Shown here piece by piece: positions 1 to 5,286 of a stretch of DNA of 5,286 nucleotides. The stretch covers positions 1-5,286 of the forward strand of contig LSCC01000049.1 in assembly GCA_001577215.1 (NCBI GenBank), written 5' to 3'. The position numbers and the translations under genes are program-made. How positions within the stretch are numbered: the first letter of the stretch is position 1; each line of letters starts with the position of its first letter. The notes beneath the pieces were generated by a model. That model was not told the DNA's origin, ran no database searches, and saw only the letters and a program-made list of their open reading frames with translations. The DNA comes from Fidelibacterota bacterium TCS52 (GTDB lineage: Bacteria > Fidelibacterota > Fidelibacteria > Fidelibacterales > Fidelibacteraceae).

Positions 1-36
1 TCATTATTCTCACTTCCATGTTGATTATAGGATATT
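1..36. repeat. Direct repeat, left copy (reaches window edge)
   Basis: Positions 1-36 match positions 467-502 at 34 of 36 bases, and the first 26 are identical. The mismatches are at 27 and 29, and similarity ends at 37. The copy lies 34 nt beyond the stop codon of the four-helix-bundle gene. It begins at the first base of the window, so its true left boundary cannot be seen. Read on the minus strand it contains ATGGAAGTGAGAATAATGA, the same sequence that leads into the four-helix-bundle gene in the other copy. Confidence 0.9.
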
Positions 37-70
37 CAATTACAAGCAAATAATTTCCAAGTTATAAATA

Positions 71-445
71 TTAAATATTTCGTTCTTTACGCAAATTTTG
101 TTTTGCCGTATTAATACTTTTAAAAAGTATTGAAATTAATTCGTCATTTTCTTTTAATATAGGTTCTAATAAAGAGGAATTTAAAAATTCTGATTTAATA
201 ATTATTTTTATCCACACTTCTGTTTCCCGTAACTCTTTTAATGAAATTTTTAATTTGTGAATAAAATCTTTTCTTGATTCAGCACCTTGTGCTTCAGCAT
301 AATTTGCAGCACACGATGTTCCACTTCTAAATATTTGGTTAGACAGATGTTTACCTTTTGTTGATTTTGGAAGTTTTTCCGAAAGCTTAATAACTCTTAC
401 AGAAAAATTAATTAACCTATCTTGCAAATCAAATTTCTTTTCCAT
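71..445 (-). CDS. Four-helix-bundle protein (23S rRNA intervening-sequence protein family)
   Basis: This encodes a 124-residue protein of the family annotated as four helix bundle protein or 23S rRNA-IVP. The family also resembles Avd, the accessory protein of diversity-generating retroelements. Seen in the sequence are an N-terminal FDLQDR helix (5-10), the family signature RSGTS (40-44) followed by ANYAEA (47-52), SRKDF (57-61), and LKELRETEVW (69-78). The rest is amphipathic and predicted helical, with no signal peptide or membrane segment. The length is normal for the family. I chose ATG at 445: GAGG (453-456) sits 7 nt upstream, whereas the TTG at 451 that would add two residues is only 1 nt from it. 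The gene follows argF by 69 nt and is flanked by direct repeats. The family has no established biochemical activity. Its members occur inside 23S rRNA genes or scattered singly in genomes; this one has no visible rRNA sequence around it. Family assignment is firm, role unknown. Confidence 0.9.
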   Translation of the reverse strand: MEKKFDLQDRLINFSVRVIKLSEKLPKSTKGKHLSNQIFRSGTSCAANYAEAQGAESRKDFIHKLKISLKELRETEVWIKIIIKSEFLNSSLLEPILKENDELISILFKSINTAKQNLRKERNI

Positions 446-452
446 TTTCAAA

Positions 453-456
453 CCTC
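453..456 (-). promoter_or_regulatory. Ribosome binding site deciding the four-helix-bundle start
   Basis: GAGG on the minus strand lies 7 nt before ATG at 445 and only 1 nt before the TTG at 451. This favours the ATG and a 124-residue product. It lies just inside the repeat-bounded unit, 11 nt from the right-hand repeat copy. Confidence 0.6.
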
Positions 457-466
457 ATTCTTCACT

Positions 467-502
467 TCATTATTCTCACTTCCATGTTGATTGTTGGATA
501 TT
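467..502. repeat. Direct repeat, right copy between argF and the four-helix-bundle gene
   Basis: This is the second copy of the 36-nt direct repeat at 1-36 (34 identical bases, period 466 nt). It starts 12 nt after the argF stop codon on the minus strand and ends 21 nt before the four-helix-bundle ATG. The minus strand here holds two imperfect copies of an AGTGA-AAT-ATGA motif, AGTGAGAATAATGA within the repeat and AGTGAAGAATGA directly after it. No hairpin or T-run that would act as an argF terminator is visible. Confidence 0.9.
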
Positions 503-514
503 TTAAAGGTATCA

Positions 515-1507
515 TTATCCAAGAGTTGCAACCATAACTGCTTTGATTGTATGAACACGATTTTCAGCTTCGTCCCAGACCTTACTTTGTGACGATTCAA
601 AAACTTTTTCACTAACTTCCATTGCATCTAAATTGTATTTCTGAAAAATTTCTTCACCAACAATTGTATCGCGATTATGAAATGCCGGTAAACAATGTAA
701 AAATATAGTTGAATCTTTTCCGGTTACTTTCATCATTTTAGAATTAACTTGATATGATTTTAATAGATTGATTCTTTTTTCAAATTCCGTTTCCTCGCCC
801 ATGGAAACCCAAACATCTGTATAAATAACATCGACATCTTTGACCGCCTTATTGATATCCGAAGATAGGGTAATTTTCCCATTTGTTTCTTGAGCAATTT
901 TTTTACAATTTTTTACAATTTCAGATTGTGGAAATAATTCCTTTGGTGCCAAAATTCTAAAATCCATTCCCATTTTTGCTGCACCTATCATTAAAGAATT
1001 CGCCATATTATTTCTTCCATCACCAACATAGCAAAGTTTTTTACCTTTTAATTCACCAAAATTTTCTTTTATAGTAAGAAAATCTGCAAGAACTTGTGTT
1101 GGATGATACTTGTCAGTTAATCCATTCCAAACAGGAACTCCGGAATGTTTAGCTAGTTCTATAACAGTATTATGTGAAAACCCACGAAATTGAATTCCAT
1201 CAAACATTCGCCCAAGAACTCTTGCGGTATCGGCCACGGTTTCTTTTTTACCAAGTTGAATATCGCCTTTCCCAAGATATTCCGGATGAGCTCCTTCATC
1301 ATAAGATGCAACAACAAATGCACAACGCGTACGAGTTGAAGGTTTTTCAAATATCAATGCTATATTTTTATCTAACAAATTCTTATTAAAATTACCTGCA
1401 TATTTATCTGCTTTAAGCTTCGCAGCAAGATTAAGTAAATAATTTATCTCTTCTGCTGTAAAATCTAATAATGTTAAAAAACTTCTACTTTTCAAATTCA
1501 AACCCAT
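515..1507 (-). CDS. argF: Ornithine carbamoyltransferase (ArcB-like)
   Basis: The product catalyses carbamoyl phosphate + L-ornithine to L-citrulline + phosphate in the cytoplasm, in arginine synthesis or, run in reverse, in the arginine deiminase pathway. At 330 residues it is full length. The carbamoyl-phosphate loop STRTR is at 57-61, QLGKKE at 84-89, FRGF at 107-110, HPTQ at 135-138, DGRNN at 163-167, the ornithine-binding DVWVSMGE at 231-238, HCLPA at 271-275 with the catalytic Cys272, and the closing ENRVHT at 315-320. All key residues are present. Blocks such as [25 protein letters not shown] and PKELFP resemble, from memory, catabolic ArcB of Gram-positive bacteria more than the short anabolic ArgF, so arcB is a possible name. 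No arginine deiminase or carbamate kinase gene is in view. The HCLPA motif and ornithine loop argue against the acetyl- or succinylornithine enzyme of Bacteroides. It is the third gene after efp and gpsA, 28 nt from gpsA. The ATG is supported by a strong ribosome site. Confidence 0.95.
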   Translation of the reverse strand: MGLNLKSRSFLTLLDFTAEEINYLLNLAAKLKADKYAGNFNKNLLDKNIALIFEKPSTRTRCAFVVASYDEGAHPEYLGKGDIQLGKKETVADTARVLGRMFDGIQFRGFSHNTVIELAKHSGVPVWNGLTDKYHPTQVLADFLTIKENFGELKGKKLCYVGDGRNNMANSLMIGAAKMGMDFRILAPKELFPQSEIVKNCKKIAQETNGKITLSSDINKAVKDVDVIYTDVWVSMGEETEFEKRINLLKSYQVNSKMMKVTGKDSTIFLHCLPAFHNRDTIVGEEIFQKYNLDAMEVSEKVFESSQSKVWDEAENRVHTIKAVMVATLG

Positions 1508-1515
1508 AATTCATT

Positions 1516-1521
1516 CTCCTT
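1516..1521 (-). promoter_or_regulatory. Ribosome binding site of argF
   Basis: AAGGAG on the minus strand lies 8 nt upstream of the argF ATG at 1507, within the 28-nt gpsA-argF gap. It supports independent, efficient initiation within a shared transcript. Confidence 0.8.
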
Positions 1522-1535
1522 AAATTATATAAAAA

Positions 1536-2528
1536 TTATTCTTTTTTAGGATCTCTTGTCATTAACATATCTACCGTTTTCAATGGGTCTTCATCTTCAA
1601 AAAGCACATGGTAAATAGCATTAATTATCGGCATTTCAATACAATTATCAATTGACAATTGATGAGCGGCTTTTGCTGTAATAACGCCCTCTGCGACCAT
1701 TTCCATATTGGTCAAAACCTCTCTAAGTATCTTCCCTTTACCAATTTCTTTTCCGACAAATTGATTCCTGCTATGATGACTTATGGCAGTTACAATCAAA
1801 TCACCAATTCCACTAAGTCCTGAAATTGTCATTGGGTCAGCTCCCATTTTTTCAGCAATTTTCATTATTTCAGCTGATCCTCTAATAATTAAAGCTGCAA
1901 TGGAGTTGTCGCCAAATCCTACACCTTTACAAATACCGGCTGCAATTGCTATTACATTTTTTAATGCACCACCTAATTCCACACCAATTATGTCTTTTGA
2001 ATAATATATCCTTAATCGTTCTGTCATGAAAATTGATTGAACTATTTTAGCAACTTTAACATTCTCTGAAGCTGCCACCAACAAAGTTGGCAAATTTACA
2101 CATACTTCTTCTGCATGACTTGGACCTGATAATACAACCATTCCTCGATATGGAAATTTAAATATTTCGGTAATAACTTCACTCAATCGTTTATGTGTTT
2201 TAAATTCCAATCCTTTTGATAAATTAACAATAATCGGATTTGATGAGATTTTATGCTTATTGATCTTTTCACAAACATCTCTCATGGCGTGAGAAGGAAC
2301 AGCTAAAATTATCATTTCAGGATTATCTAATATCTCGAACAGTTTGTTAGTAAAAGTGATCTCTTCCGGAATTCTTTTTATTGGAAGCAGGTCATTAATA
2401 CGGGTTTTTTGAATATTTTTTACTCTCTTTTTGTCATGTTCCCATACAGACACAGAATTATTCAATTCAAATAGATGTAGTGCAATAGTAGTTCCCCATG
2501 AACCGCCACCGACAATAGAAATTTTCAT
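1536..2528 (-). CDS. gpsA: Glycerol-3-phosphate dehydrogenase [NAD(P)+]
   Basis: This cytoplasmic enzyme reduces dihydroxyacetone phosphate to sn-glycerol 3-phosphate, the backbone precursor of phospholipids. The 330-residue product has the usual family length. The N-terminal Rossmann domain starts at once with GGGSWGT (7-13; the usual form is GAGSWGT), then AVPSH (76-80) and LSKGLE (103-108) with Lys105. The substrate region has SGPSHAEE (134-141). The C-terminal helical domain has ELGGALKNV (184-192) with the catalytic Lys190, GIGDLIVT (240-247), SRN (253-255) and EG (280-281). The block after GDL reads TAISHHSRN instead of the common TCTS-type sequence, which is a mild deviation. ATG at 2528 places the Rossmann glycines at the normal distance from the N-terminus, and GGAAA lies 7 nt upstream. 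The gene sits 18 nt after efp and 28 nt before argF, so it is probably co-transcribed with both. Confidence 0.97.
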   Translation of the reverse strand: MKISIVGGGSWGTTIALHLFELNNSVSVWEHDKKRVKNIQKTRINDLLPIKRIPEEITFTNKLFEILDNPEMIILAVPSHAMRDVCEKINKHKISSNPIIVNLSKGLEFKTHKRLSEVITEIFKFPYRGMVVLSGPSHAEEVCVNLPTLLVAASENVKVAKIVQSIFMTERLRIYYSKDIIGVELGGALKNVIAIAAGICKGVGFGDNSIAALIIRGSAEIMKIAEKMGADPMTISGLSGIGDLIVTAISHHSRNQFVGKEIGKGKILREVLTNMEMVAEGVITAKAAHQLSIDNCIEMPIINAIYHVLFEDEDPLKTVDMLMTRDPKKE

Positions 2529-2546
2529 AATATCATTTCCATAATT

Positions 2547-3107
2547 TTATTTTGCTCTCGATAAATATTTTCCATCACGAGTATCAACTTTAATCAATTC
2601 TCCTTCTTCAATGAATATTGGAACATCTACAATTAATCCGGTTGCAAGTGTTGCAGGTTTTGTTACAGAAGTTGCAGTATCACCCCTTACACCGGGTTCT
2701 GTATGTGTGATCTTCAGATTAACGGCGGTTGGTAATTCCATTCCAACGGGTTTTTCATCATAAACTAACACTTTTACAGTTTGATTTGCGCTAATATAAT
2801 TCATGCTATCACCAATAATATTATCGTTTATTGGCATTTGCTCAAAAGTTTCTTTGTCCATAAAATAATAATTCAATCCGTCAGAATATAAATATTCCAT
2901 TTCTCTTGCTTCTACTCGTGCCTCTTCTACCTTTTCACCTCCGCGAAAGGTATTGTTTACAACTTTTCCATCAGCAATACTTTTTAATTTAGTTTTAACT
3001 AAAGCACCGCCTCTACCAACTTTTGCATGTTGATATTCAATTATTTTATATAGGTCGTCATTATATATTATTACCATTCCAGTTCTAAAATCAGATGTTG
3101 ATGCCAT
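2547..3107 (-). CDS. efp: Elongation factor P
   Basis: EF-P binds the ribosome between the P and E sites and relieves stalling at polyproline stretches. The 186-residue product has the three-domain length typical of bacteria: the N-terminal KOW-like domain (about 1-63) with TSDFRTGM (4-11), the central OB domain (about 65-125) with MEYLYSDG (70-77) and FMDKETFEQMPI (82-93), and the C-terminal OB domain with the signature TEPGVRGDTAT (136-146) and IKVDTRDGKYLSR (172-184). The loop that contacts the tRNA acceptor end reads HAKVGRGGA (27-35). Its tip residue is Arg32 rather than the commoner lysine, and Val30 stands where proline is usual (PGKG or PGRN). Arg32 is the residue rhamnosylated by EarP in Pseudomonas-type EF-P, but no modification enzyme is in the window. 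It is the first gene of the efp-gpsA-argF group, with a strong ribosome site and a likely promoter upstream. Confidence 0.97.
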   Translation of the reverse strand: MASTSDFRTGMVIIYNDDLYKIIEYQHAKVGRGGALVKTKLKSIADGKVVNNTFRGGEKVEEARVEAREMEYLYSDGLNYYFMDKETFEQMPINDNIIGDSMNYISANQTVKVLVYDEKPVGMELPTAVNLKITHTEPGVRGDTATSVTKPATLATGLIVDVPIFIEEGELIKVDTRDGKYLSRAK

Positions 3108-3112
3108 AAAAT

Positions 3113-3118
3113 CTCCTT
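3113..3118 (-). promoter_or_regulatory. Ribosome binding site of efp
   Basis: AAGGAG on the minus strand lies 5 nt before the efp ATG at 3107 (AGGAG-ATTTT-ATG). It fixes the start codon. Confidence 0.8.
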
Positions 3119-3136
3119 TGTTTTTACTCGTTTGAT

Positions 3137-3165
3137 AATGTAATATTTTTAAATGAAATTTTCAA
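3137..3165 (-). promoter_or_regulatory. Putative sigma70-type promoter for efp-gpsA-argF
   Basis: On the minus strand, TTGAAA (3160-3165, five of six consensus -35 bases) is followed after 17 nt by TACATT (3137-3142, four of six -10 bases). Transcription would start near 3130 and give a leader of about 23 nt containing the efp ribosome site. The region is so AT-rich that chance matches are common. If the organism is a Bacteroidota member with its own promoter consensus, this call would not hold. Confidence 0.45.
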
Positions 3166-3192
3166 TCTTTTTATTTGGTATTTTTGACAGAG

Positions 3193-3220
3193 TTGTTAAA
3201 AAGATATGACAACAGATAAT
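3193..3220 (+). promoter_or_regulatory. Putative sigma70-type promoter for purN
   Basis: TTGTTA (3193-3198) and GATAAT (3215-3220) are 16 nt apart on the plus strand, giving four of six and five of six consensus bases. A perfect -35 TTGACA lies at 3184-3189, but its only partner at near-normal spacing is TATGAC (3205-3210) at 15 nt. Either arrangement would leave a leader of about 100 nt before purN. I see no riboswitch fold or purine-repressor palindrome in that leader, only AT-rich sequence. Confidence 0.4.
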
Positions 3221-3311
3221 AAAAATTGAGAAAATTTTCATATAAATATATCAGAAAAAGATATTAATTTTATCAAAAATACACTATTTTAAACTTGTTG
3301 AAAAATATTTT

Positions 3312-3317
3312 AAAGGA
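3312..3317 (+). promoter_or_regulatory. Ribosome binding site of purN
   Basis: AAAGGA ends 8 nt before the ATG at 3326, a normal distance that supports this start. Confidence 0.7.
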
Positions 3318-3325
3318 CAATTCAA

Positions 3326-3904
3326 ATGAAGAAAAGAGTAGCAATATTAATTTCCGGTCATGGTACTAATATGGAAGCAATTATTAAAAATAGTCAAAAT
3401 GGTATTTTAAAAGATCATTGTGAAGTGATTTTAGTTTTATCAAATAAAAAAAAGGCCAAAGGATTGAAAATTGCAAAATCCTATGGAATTGAAACGACTT
3501 GCATAATCTCCAAAGGTAAAAAGAGGAAAAAATTTGATATTGAATTAATAAACTTTTTAGAAAAATATAAATTGGATTATATTGTTCTTGCCGGGTTTAT
3601 GAGAATTCTTTCATCTGAATTTATCAAAACATATAAAAACAGAATAATAAATATACACCCGGCCGACACTGATAAATTTAAAGGGCTCGGTGCTTACGAA
3701 TGGGCTTACGAAAACAAACTTGATTCAACAGCGATCACTGTACATTTTGTTGATAGCGGAGTCGATACAGGAAAAGTAATTGGTAAACGTAAAGTAAATC
3801 TACAAAAAGCAGACACTTTAGTTAAAGTGAAAGAACAAGGATTGAAAGTCGAACACAAATTTTATAGTGAGATGTTGAAAAAAGTATTTGAAAAGAATAG
3901 CTAA
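3326..3904 (+). CDS. purN: Phosphoribosylglycinamide (GAR) formyltransferase
   Basis: The enzyme transfers the formyl group of 10-formyltetrahydrofolate to GAR, the third step of purine synthesis. The 192-residue protein is close to the usual single-domain length. The phosphate loop is SGHGTN (10-15). Next come VLSNKKKAKG (37-46, the usual FSN block), LAGFMRIL (88-95), the catalytic NIHP with Asn109 and His111, and the third catalytic residue Asp147 in GVDTGKVI (145-152). All three catalytic residues are present. After NIHP the sequence is ADTDKFKG, where most PurN have SLLPKYKG, so it belongs to a divergent branch. The downstream block YEWAYENKL fits a PurN form I recall from other phyla. 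It is the only plus-strand gene, transcribed away from efp and towards pdxT, with no other purine gene in view. A run of eight A at 3446-3453 lies in the coding frame. Confidence 0.93.
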   Translation: MKKRVAILISGHGTNMEAIIKNSQNGILKDHCEVILVLSNKKKAKGLKIAKSYGIETTCIISKGKKRKKFDIELINFLEKYKLDYIVLAGFMRILSSEFIKTYKNRIINIHPADTDKFKGLGAYEWAYENKLDSTAITVHFVDSGVDTGKVIGKRKVNLQKADTLVKVKEQGLKVEHKFYSEMLKKVFEKNS

Positions 3905-3937
3905 CTCTTTAAACAATACAAATCCCCAAAAAACACT

Positions 3938-4516
3938 TTAGATGTTAATCTTTACTTTATCAATAAAATATTTGTGAATACGAAAATCATCCGTCAATTC
4001 GGGATGAAAAGTAGCCCCCAAATGTAATTTATTTTCAATTAAAACTGGATTATTTTTTAAAGTAGCTAATACTTTTATATCATTCCCAATATTAGTTATT
4101 TTTGGTGCACGAATAAAAATTGCCTGAAATGGTTTATTTGAATCATTAAATATTAAATCAATATCCTCAATGAAAGAGTCAATTTGAGATCCATATGCAT
4201 TTCGTTCAATATTAGCATTCAATACTTTTAATTGTAATATTTTTTTATTGTTTATTCCTTCACCTTGAGTAATTATTCCGGCACAAGTTCCAAATGTTGG
4301 TTTGACATTAGCAAATTTTTGTAAATTTTCAAAGGTTATTTCATAATTCATCTGCTTAGTAAATGCTGTCGTTTCACCACCGGGAATAATCAATCCGTTT
4401 ATATCATTTAATTGGTGAGAATATTTCACAACAACACTTTTCACTGACAGCGATCCAAGTATCTCTTTGTGTTTTAAATATGCTCCTTGAATTCCAAGGA
4501 TTCCAATTATTAACAA
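3938..4516 (-). CDS. pdxT: Pyridoxal 5'-phosphate synthase glutaminase subunit
   Basis: PdxT hydrolyses glutamine and channels the ammonia to PdxS, which builds pyridoxal 5'-phosphate. The 192-residue class I glutamine amidotransferase has GILGIQGAYLKH (5-16), IIPGGETT (43-50), the nucleophile Cys78 in FGTCAG (75-80), ERNAYGSQIDSF (104-115), FIRAP (134-138) and FHPELTDD (170-177) with the catalytic His171 and Glu173. The triad is complete. The start is TTG at 4516: no ATG occurs until residue 56, and MLIIGILGIQG lines up with the family N-terminus. The ribosome site GAGG (4527-4530) is inside the last codons of pdxS, 10 nt upstream, so translation is probably coupled. The minus strand reads pdxS-TAA-TAG-TTG, so the two genes share a frame and are separated by tandem stops. 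The 3' end faces purN across 33 nt. Confidence 0.95.
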   Translation of the reverse strand: MLIIGILGIQGAYLKHKEILGSLSVKSVVVKYSHQLNDINGLIIPGGETTAFTKQMNYEITFENLQKFANVKPTFGTCAGIITQGEGINNKKILQLKVLNANIERNAYGSQIDSFIEDIDLIFNDSNKPFQAIFIRAPKITNIGNDIKVLATLKNNPVLIENKLHLGATFHPELTDDFRIHKYFIDKVKINI

Positions 4517-4519
4517 CTA

Positions 4520-5286
4520 TTACCAGCCTCTTTTTGCTAATTTTTCTTCTTCAGATAAGTTCCTTGCAGGCATACCAACCATAGCTTCTTTCAACCCTTT
4601 TGAAACCTCTAATAATACTTTAGGATCATCATAATAAGTAACGGCCTTTACAATTGCTTCTGCTCTCTCTTTTGGATCATCTGATTTAAAAATTCCAGAA
4701 CCGACAAACACACTCTCAGCACCAAGTTGCATCATAAGTGAAGCATCTGCAGGAGTTGCAATTCCACCAGCAGCAAAATTTGGAACAGGTAATTTCCCTT
4801 TTTCTGCAACTTGTTTAATAACAGAAATAGGTGCGCCTAATCTTTTTGCTTCTGACATCAATTCATCATTATTCATCATTTGCAATTTTCTGATTCCTCT
4901 GTTTACACTACGCATATGCCTTACTGCTTCGACAATATCACCGGTTCCAGCTTCACCCTTTGTTCGCATCATAGCAGCACCTTCACCAACTCGTCTAAGT
5001 GCTTCACCAATCTCACGACAGCCACAAACAACCGGAACTTTAAGGTCGTGCTTCCAAATATGATTTTCCTCATCAGCCGGAGTTAAAACTTCAGATTCAT
5101 CGATAAAATCAATACCGATCTCTTCTAATATTTGTGCCTCTGCAAAGTGTCCAATTCTACATTTTGCCATAACAGGAATTGTAACAGCTTCTTTTATTTT
5201 CATTATCATCTCAGGATCACTCATTCTAGCTATCCCACCAAATTCTCGTATATCAGATGGAATTCTTTCTAATGCCATAACAGCTG
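4520..5286 (-). CDS. pdxS: Pyridoxal 5'-phosphate synthase lyase subunit, 5' end cut by window edge
   Basis: PdxS condenses ribose 5-phosphate, glyceraldehyde 3-phosphate and PdxT-derived ammonia into pyridoxal 5'-phosphate. It forms a dodecamer of beta/alpha barrels decorated by PdxT. About 254 codons are visible and the frame stays open to the right edge. The Met at 5276-5278 is internal: it belongs to AVMALERIP, which in Bacillus subtilis PdxS begins near residue 41, so roughly 40 N-terminal residues (including the active-site Asp of MDVIN) lie outside. Counting from that Met, VMAKCRIGH holds Lys39 (B. subtilis Lys81, which binds ribose 5-phosphate) and [10 protein letters not shown] holds Lys107 (Lys149, the second imine lysine). 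[12 protein letters not shown] (60-71), [13 protein letters not shown] (167-179) and [12 protein letters not shown] (191-202) are all typical. It ends with the usual RGW. It lies 3 nt from pdxT, its partner. Confidence 0.97.
   Translation of the reverse strand, partial: AVMALERIPSDIREFGGIARMSDPEMIMKIKEAVTIPVMAKCRIGHFAEAQILEEIGIDFIDESEVLTPADEENHIWKHDLKVPVVCGCREIGEALRRVGEGAAMMRTKGEAGTGDIVEAVRHMRSVNRGIRKLQMMNNDELMSEAKRLGAPISVIKQVAEKGKLPVPNFAAGGIATPADASLMMQLGAESVFVGSGIFKSDDPKERAEAIVKAVTYYDDPKVLLEVSKGLKEAMVGMPARNLSEEEKLAKRGW
4527..4530 (-). promoter_or_regulatory. Ribosome binding site of pdxT inside pdxS
   Basis: GAGG (within AAAAAGAGG) on the minus strand overlaps the Lys-Arg-Gly codons at the end of pdxS. 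It lies 10 nt before the TTG start of pdxT and is the main sequence support for that non-ATG start. Confidence 0.55.

Noticed and set aside
66..80. AT-only hairpin over the stop codon of the four-helix-bundle gene (AAATAT, loop TAA, ATATTT)
   Set aside because: Six A/T pairs with no GC and no T-tract are too weak for a terminator and expected by chance in such AT-rich DNA.
898..925. Near-tandem repeat of TTTTTACAAT inside argF
   Set aside because: It encodes the ordinary helix IVKNCKKIA with no frame change. It is a by-product of A/T-rich lysine and asparagine codons.
1783..2004. Plus-strand open frame opposite gpsA
   Set aside because: It lies wholly within the well-conserved gpsA coding sequence, has no family motif and is an antisense shadow. 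The same holds for the open frames opposite or within argF and pdxS.
3154..3240. Two copies of AAATTTTCA (3156-3164 and 3232-3240), the second within the palindrome GAAAATTTTC, as possible operators
   Set aside because: They are short A/T-dominated words in AT-rich intergenic DNA. Their spacing from the putative promoters shows no pattern.
3446..3453. Run of eight A in purN as a programmed frameshift site
   Set aside because: The zero frame continues through all catalytic motifs to a normal stop, and there is no downstream stem-loop or alternative-frame product. It is a lysine-rich stretch of an AT-rich gene.
3905..3937. Possible bidirectional terminator between the convergent purN and pdxT
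   Set aside because: Only a short C-run, an A-run and a four-base inverted pair (AACA/TGTT) are present. No stem with a T-tract is visible on either strand.
5276..5278. Met codon near the right edge as the true pdxS start
   Set aside because: The frame stays open to the edge with Ala-Val before this Met, matching the internal AVMALER of the family. About 40 N-terminal residues would otherwise be missing.

Overview
The window is ordinary bacterial chromosome, AT-rich (GC about one third by eye) and densely packed with housekeeping metabolism. It holds seven protein genes: six on the minus strand in two groups and one on the plus strand. The low GC, the strong AGGAG-type ribosome sites and a stray four-helix-bundle (23S rRNA intervening-sequence type) gene would fit a low-GC lineage of the Bacteroidota/Ignavibacteriota/Marinimicrobia kind. 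No single feature proves this, so the taxon is left open.

From right to left on the minus strand, the first group is pdxS (its 5' end is cut by the window edge) followed by pdxT. These are the two subunits of the DXP-independent pyridoxal 5'-phosphate synthase. They are separated by 3 nt and pdxT begins at TTG. This group converges on purN (plus strand, GAR formyltransferase of purine synthesis) across a 33-nt gap with no convincing terminator.

A 218-nt intergenic region (3108-3325) separates purN from the divergent efp. It carries a plausible sigma70-like promoter for each direction. The second minus-strand group runs efp (elongation factor P), gpsA (glycerol-3-phosphate dehydrogenase) and argF (an ornithine carbamoyltransferase that looks like the catabolic ArcB type), with gaps of 18 and 28 nt, so it is probably one transcription unit. 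The functions (translation, phospholipid precursor, arginine metabolism) do not form a pathway.

Downstream of argF lies a small four-helix-bundle gene of unknown function. It is bracketed by a direct repeat of at least 36 nt (34 identical) with a 466-nt period. This is the least ordinary structure in the window. It suggests either that the small gene arrived or duplicated as a repeat-bounded cassette, or that a second tandem copy starts just beyond the left edge. Other points worth a second look are the EF-P loop, which has Arg32 and lacks the usual proline, and the PurN catalytic loop, which has HPADTD where HPSLLP is usual. I see no CRISPR array, tRNA, rRNA, transposase or clear new multi-gene system.
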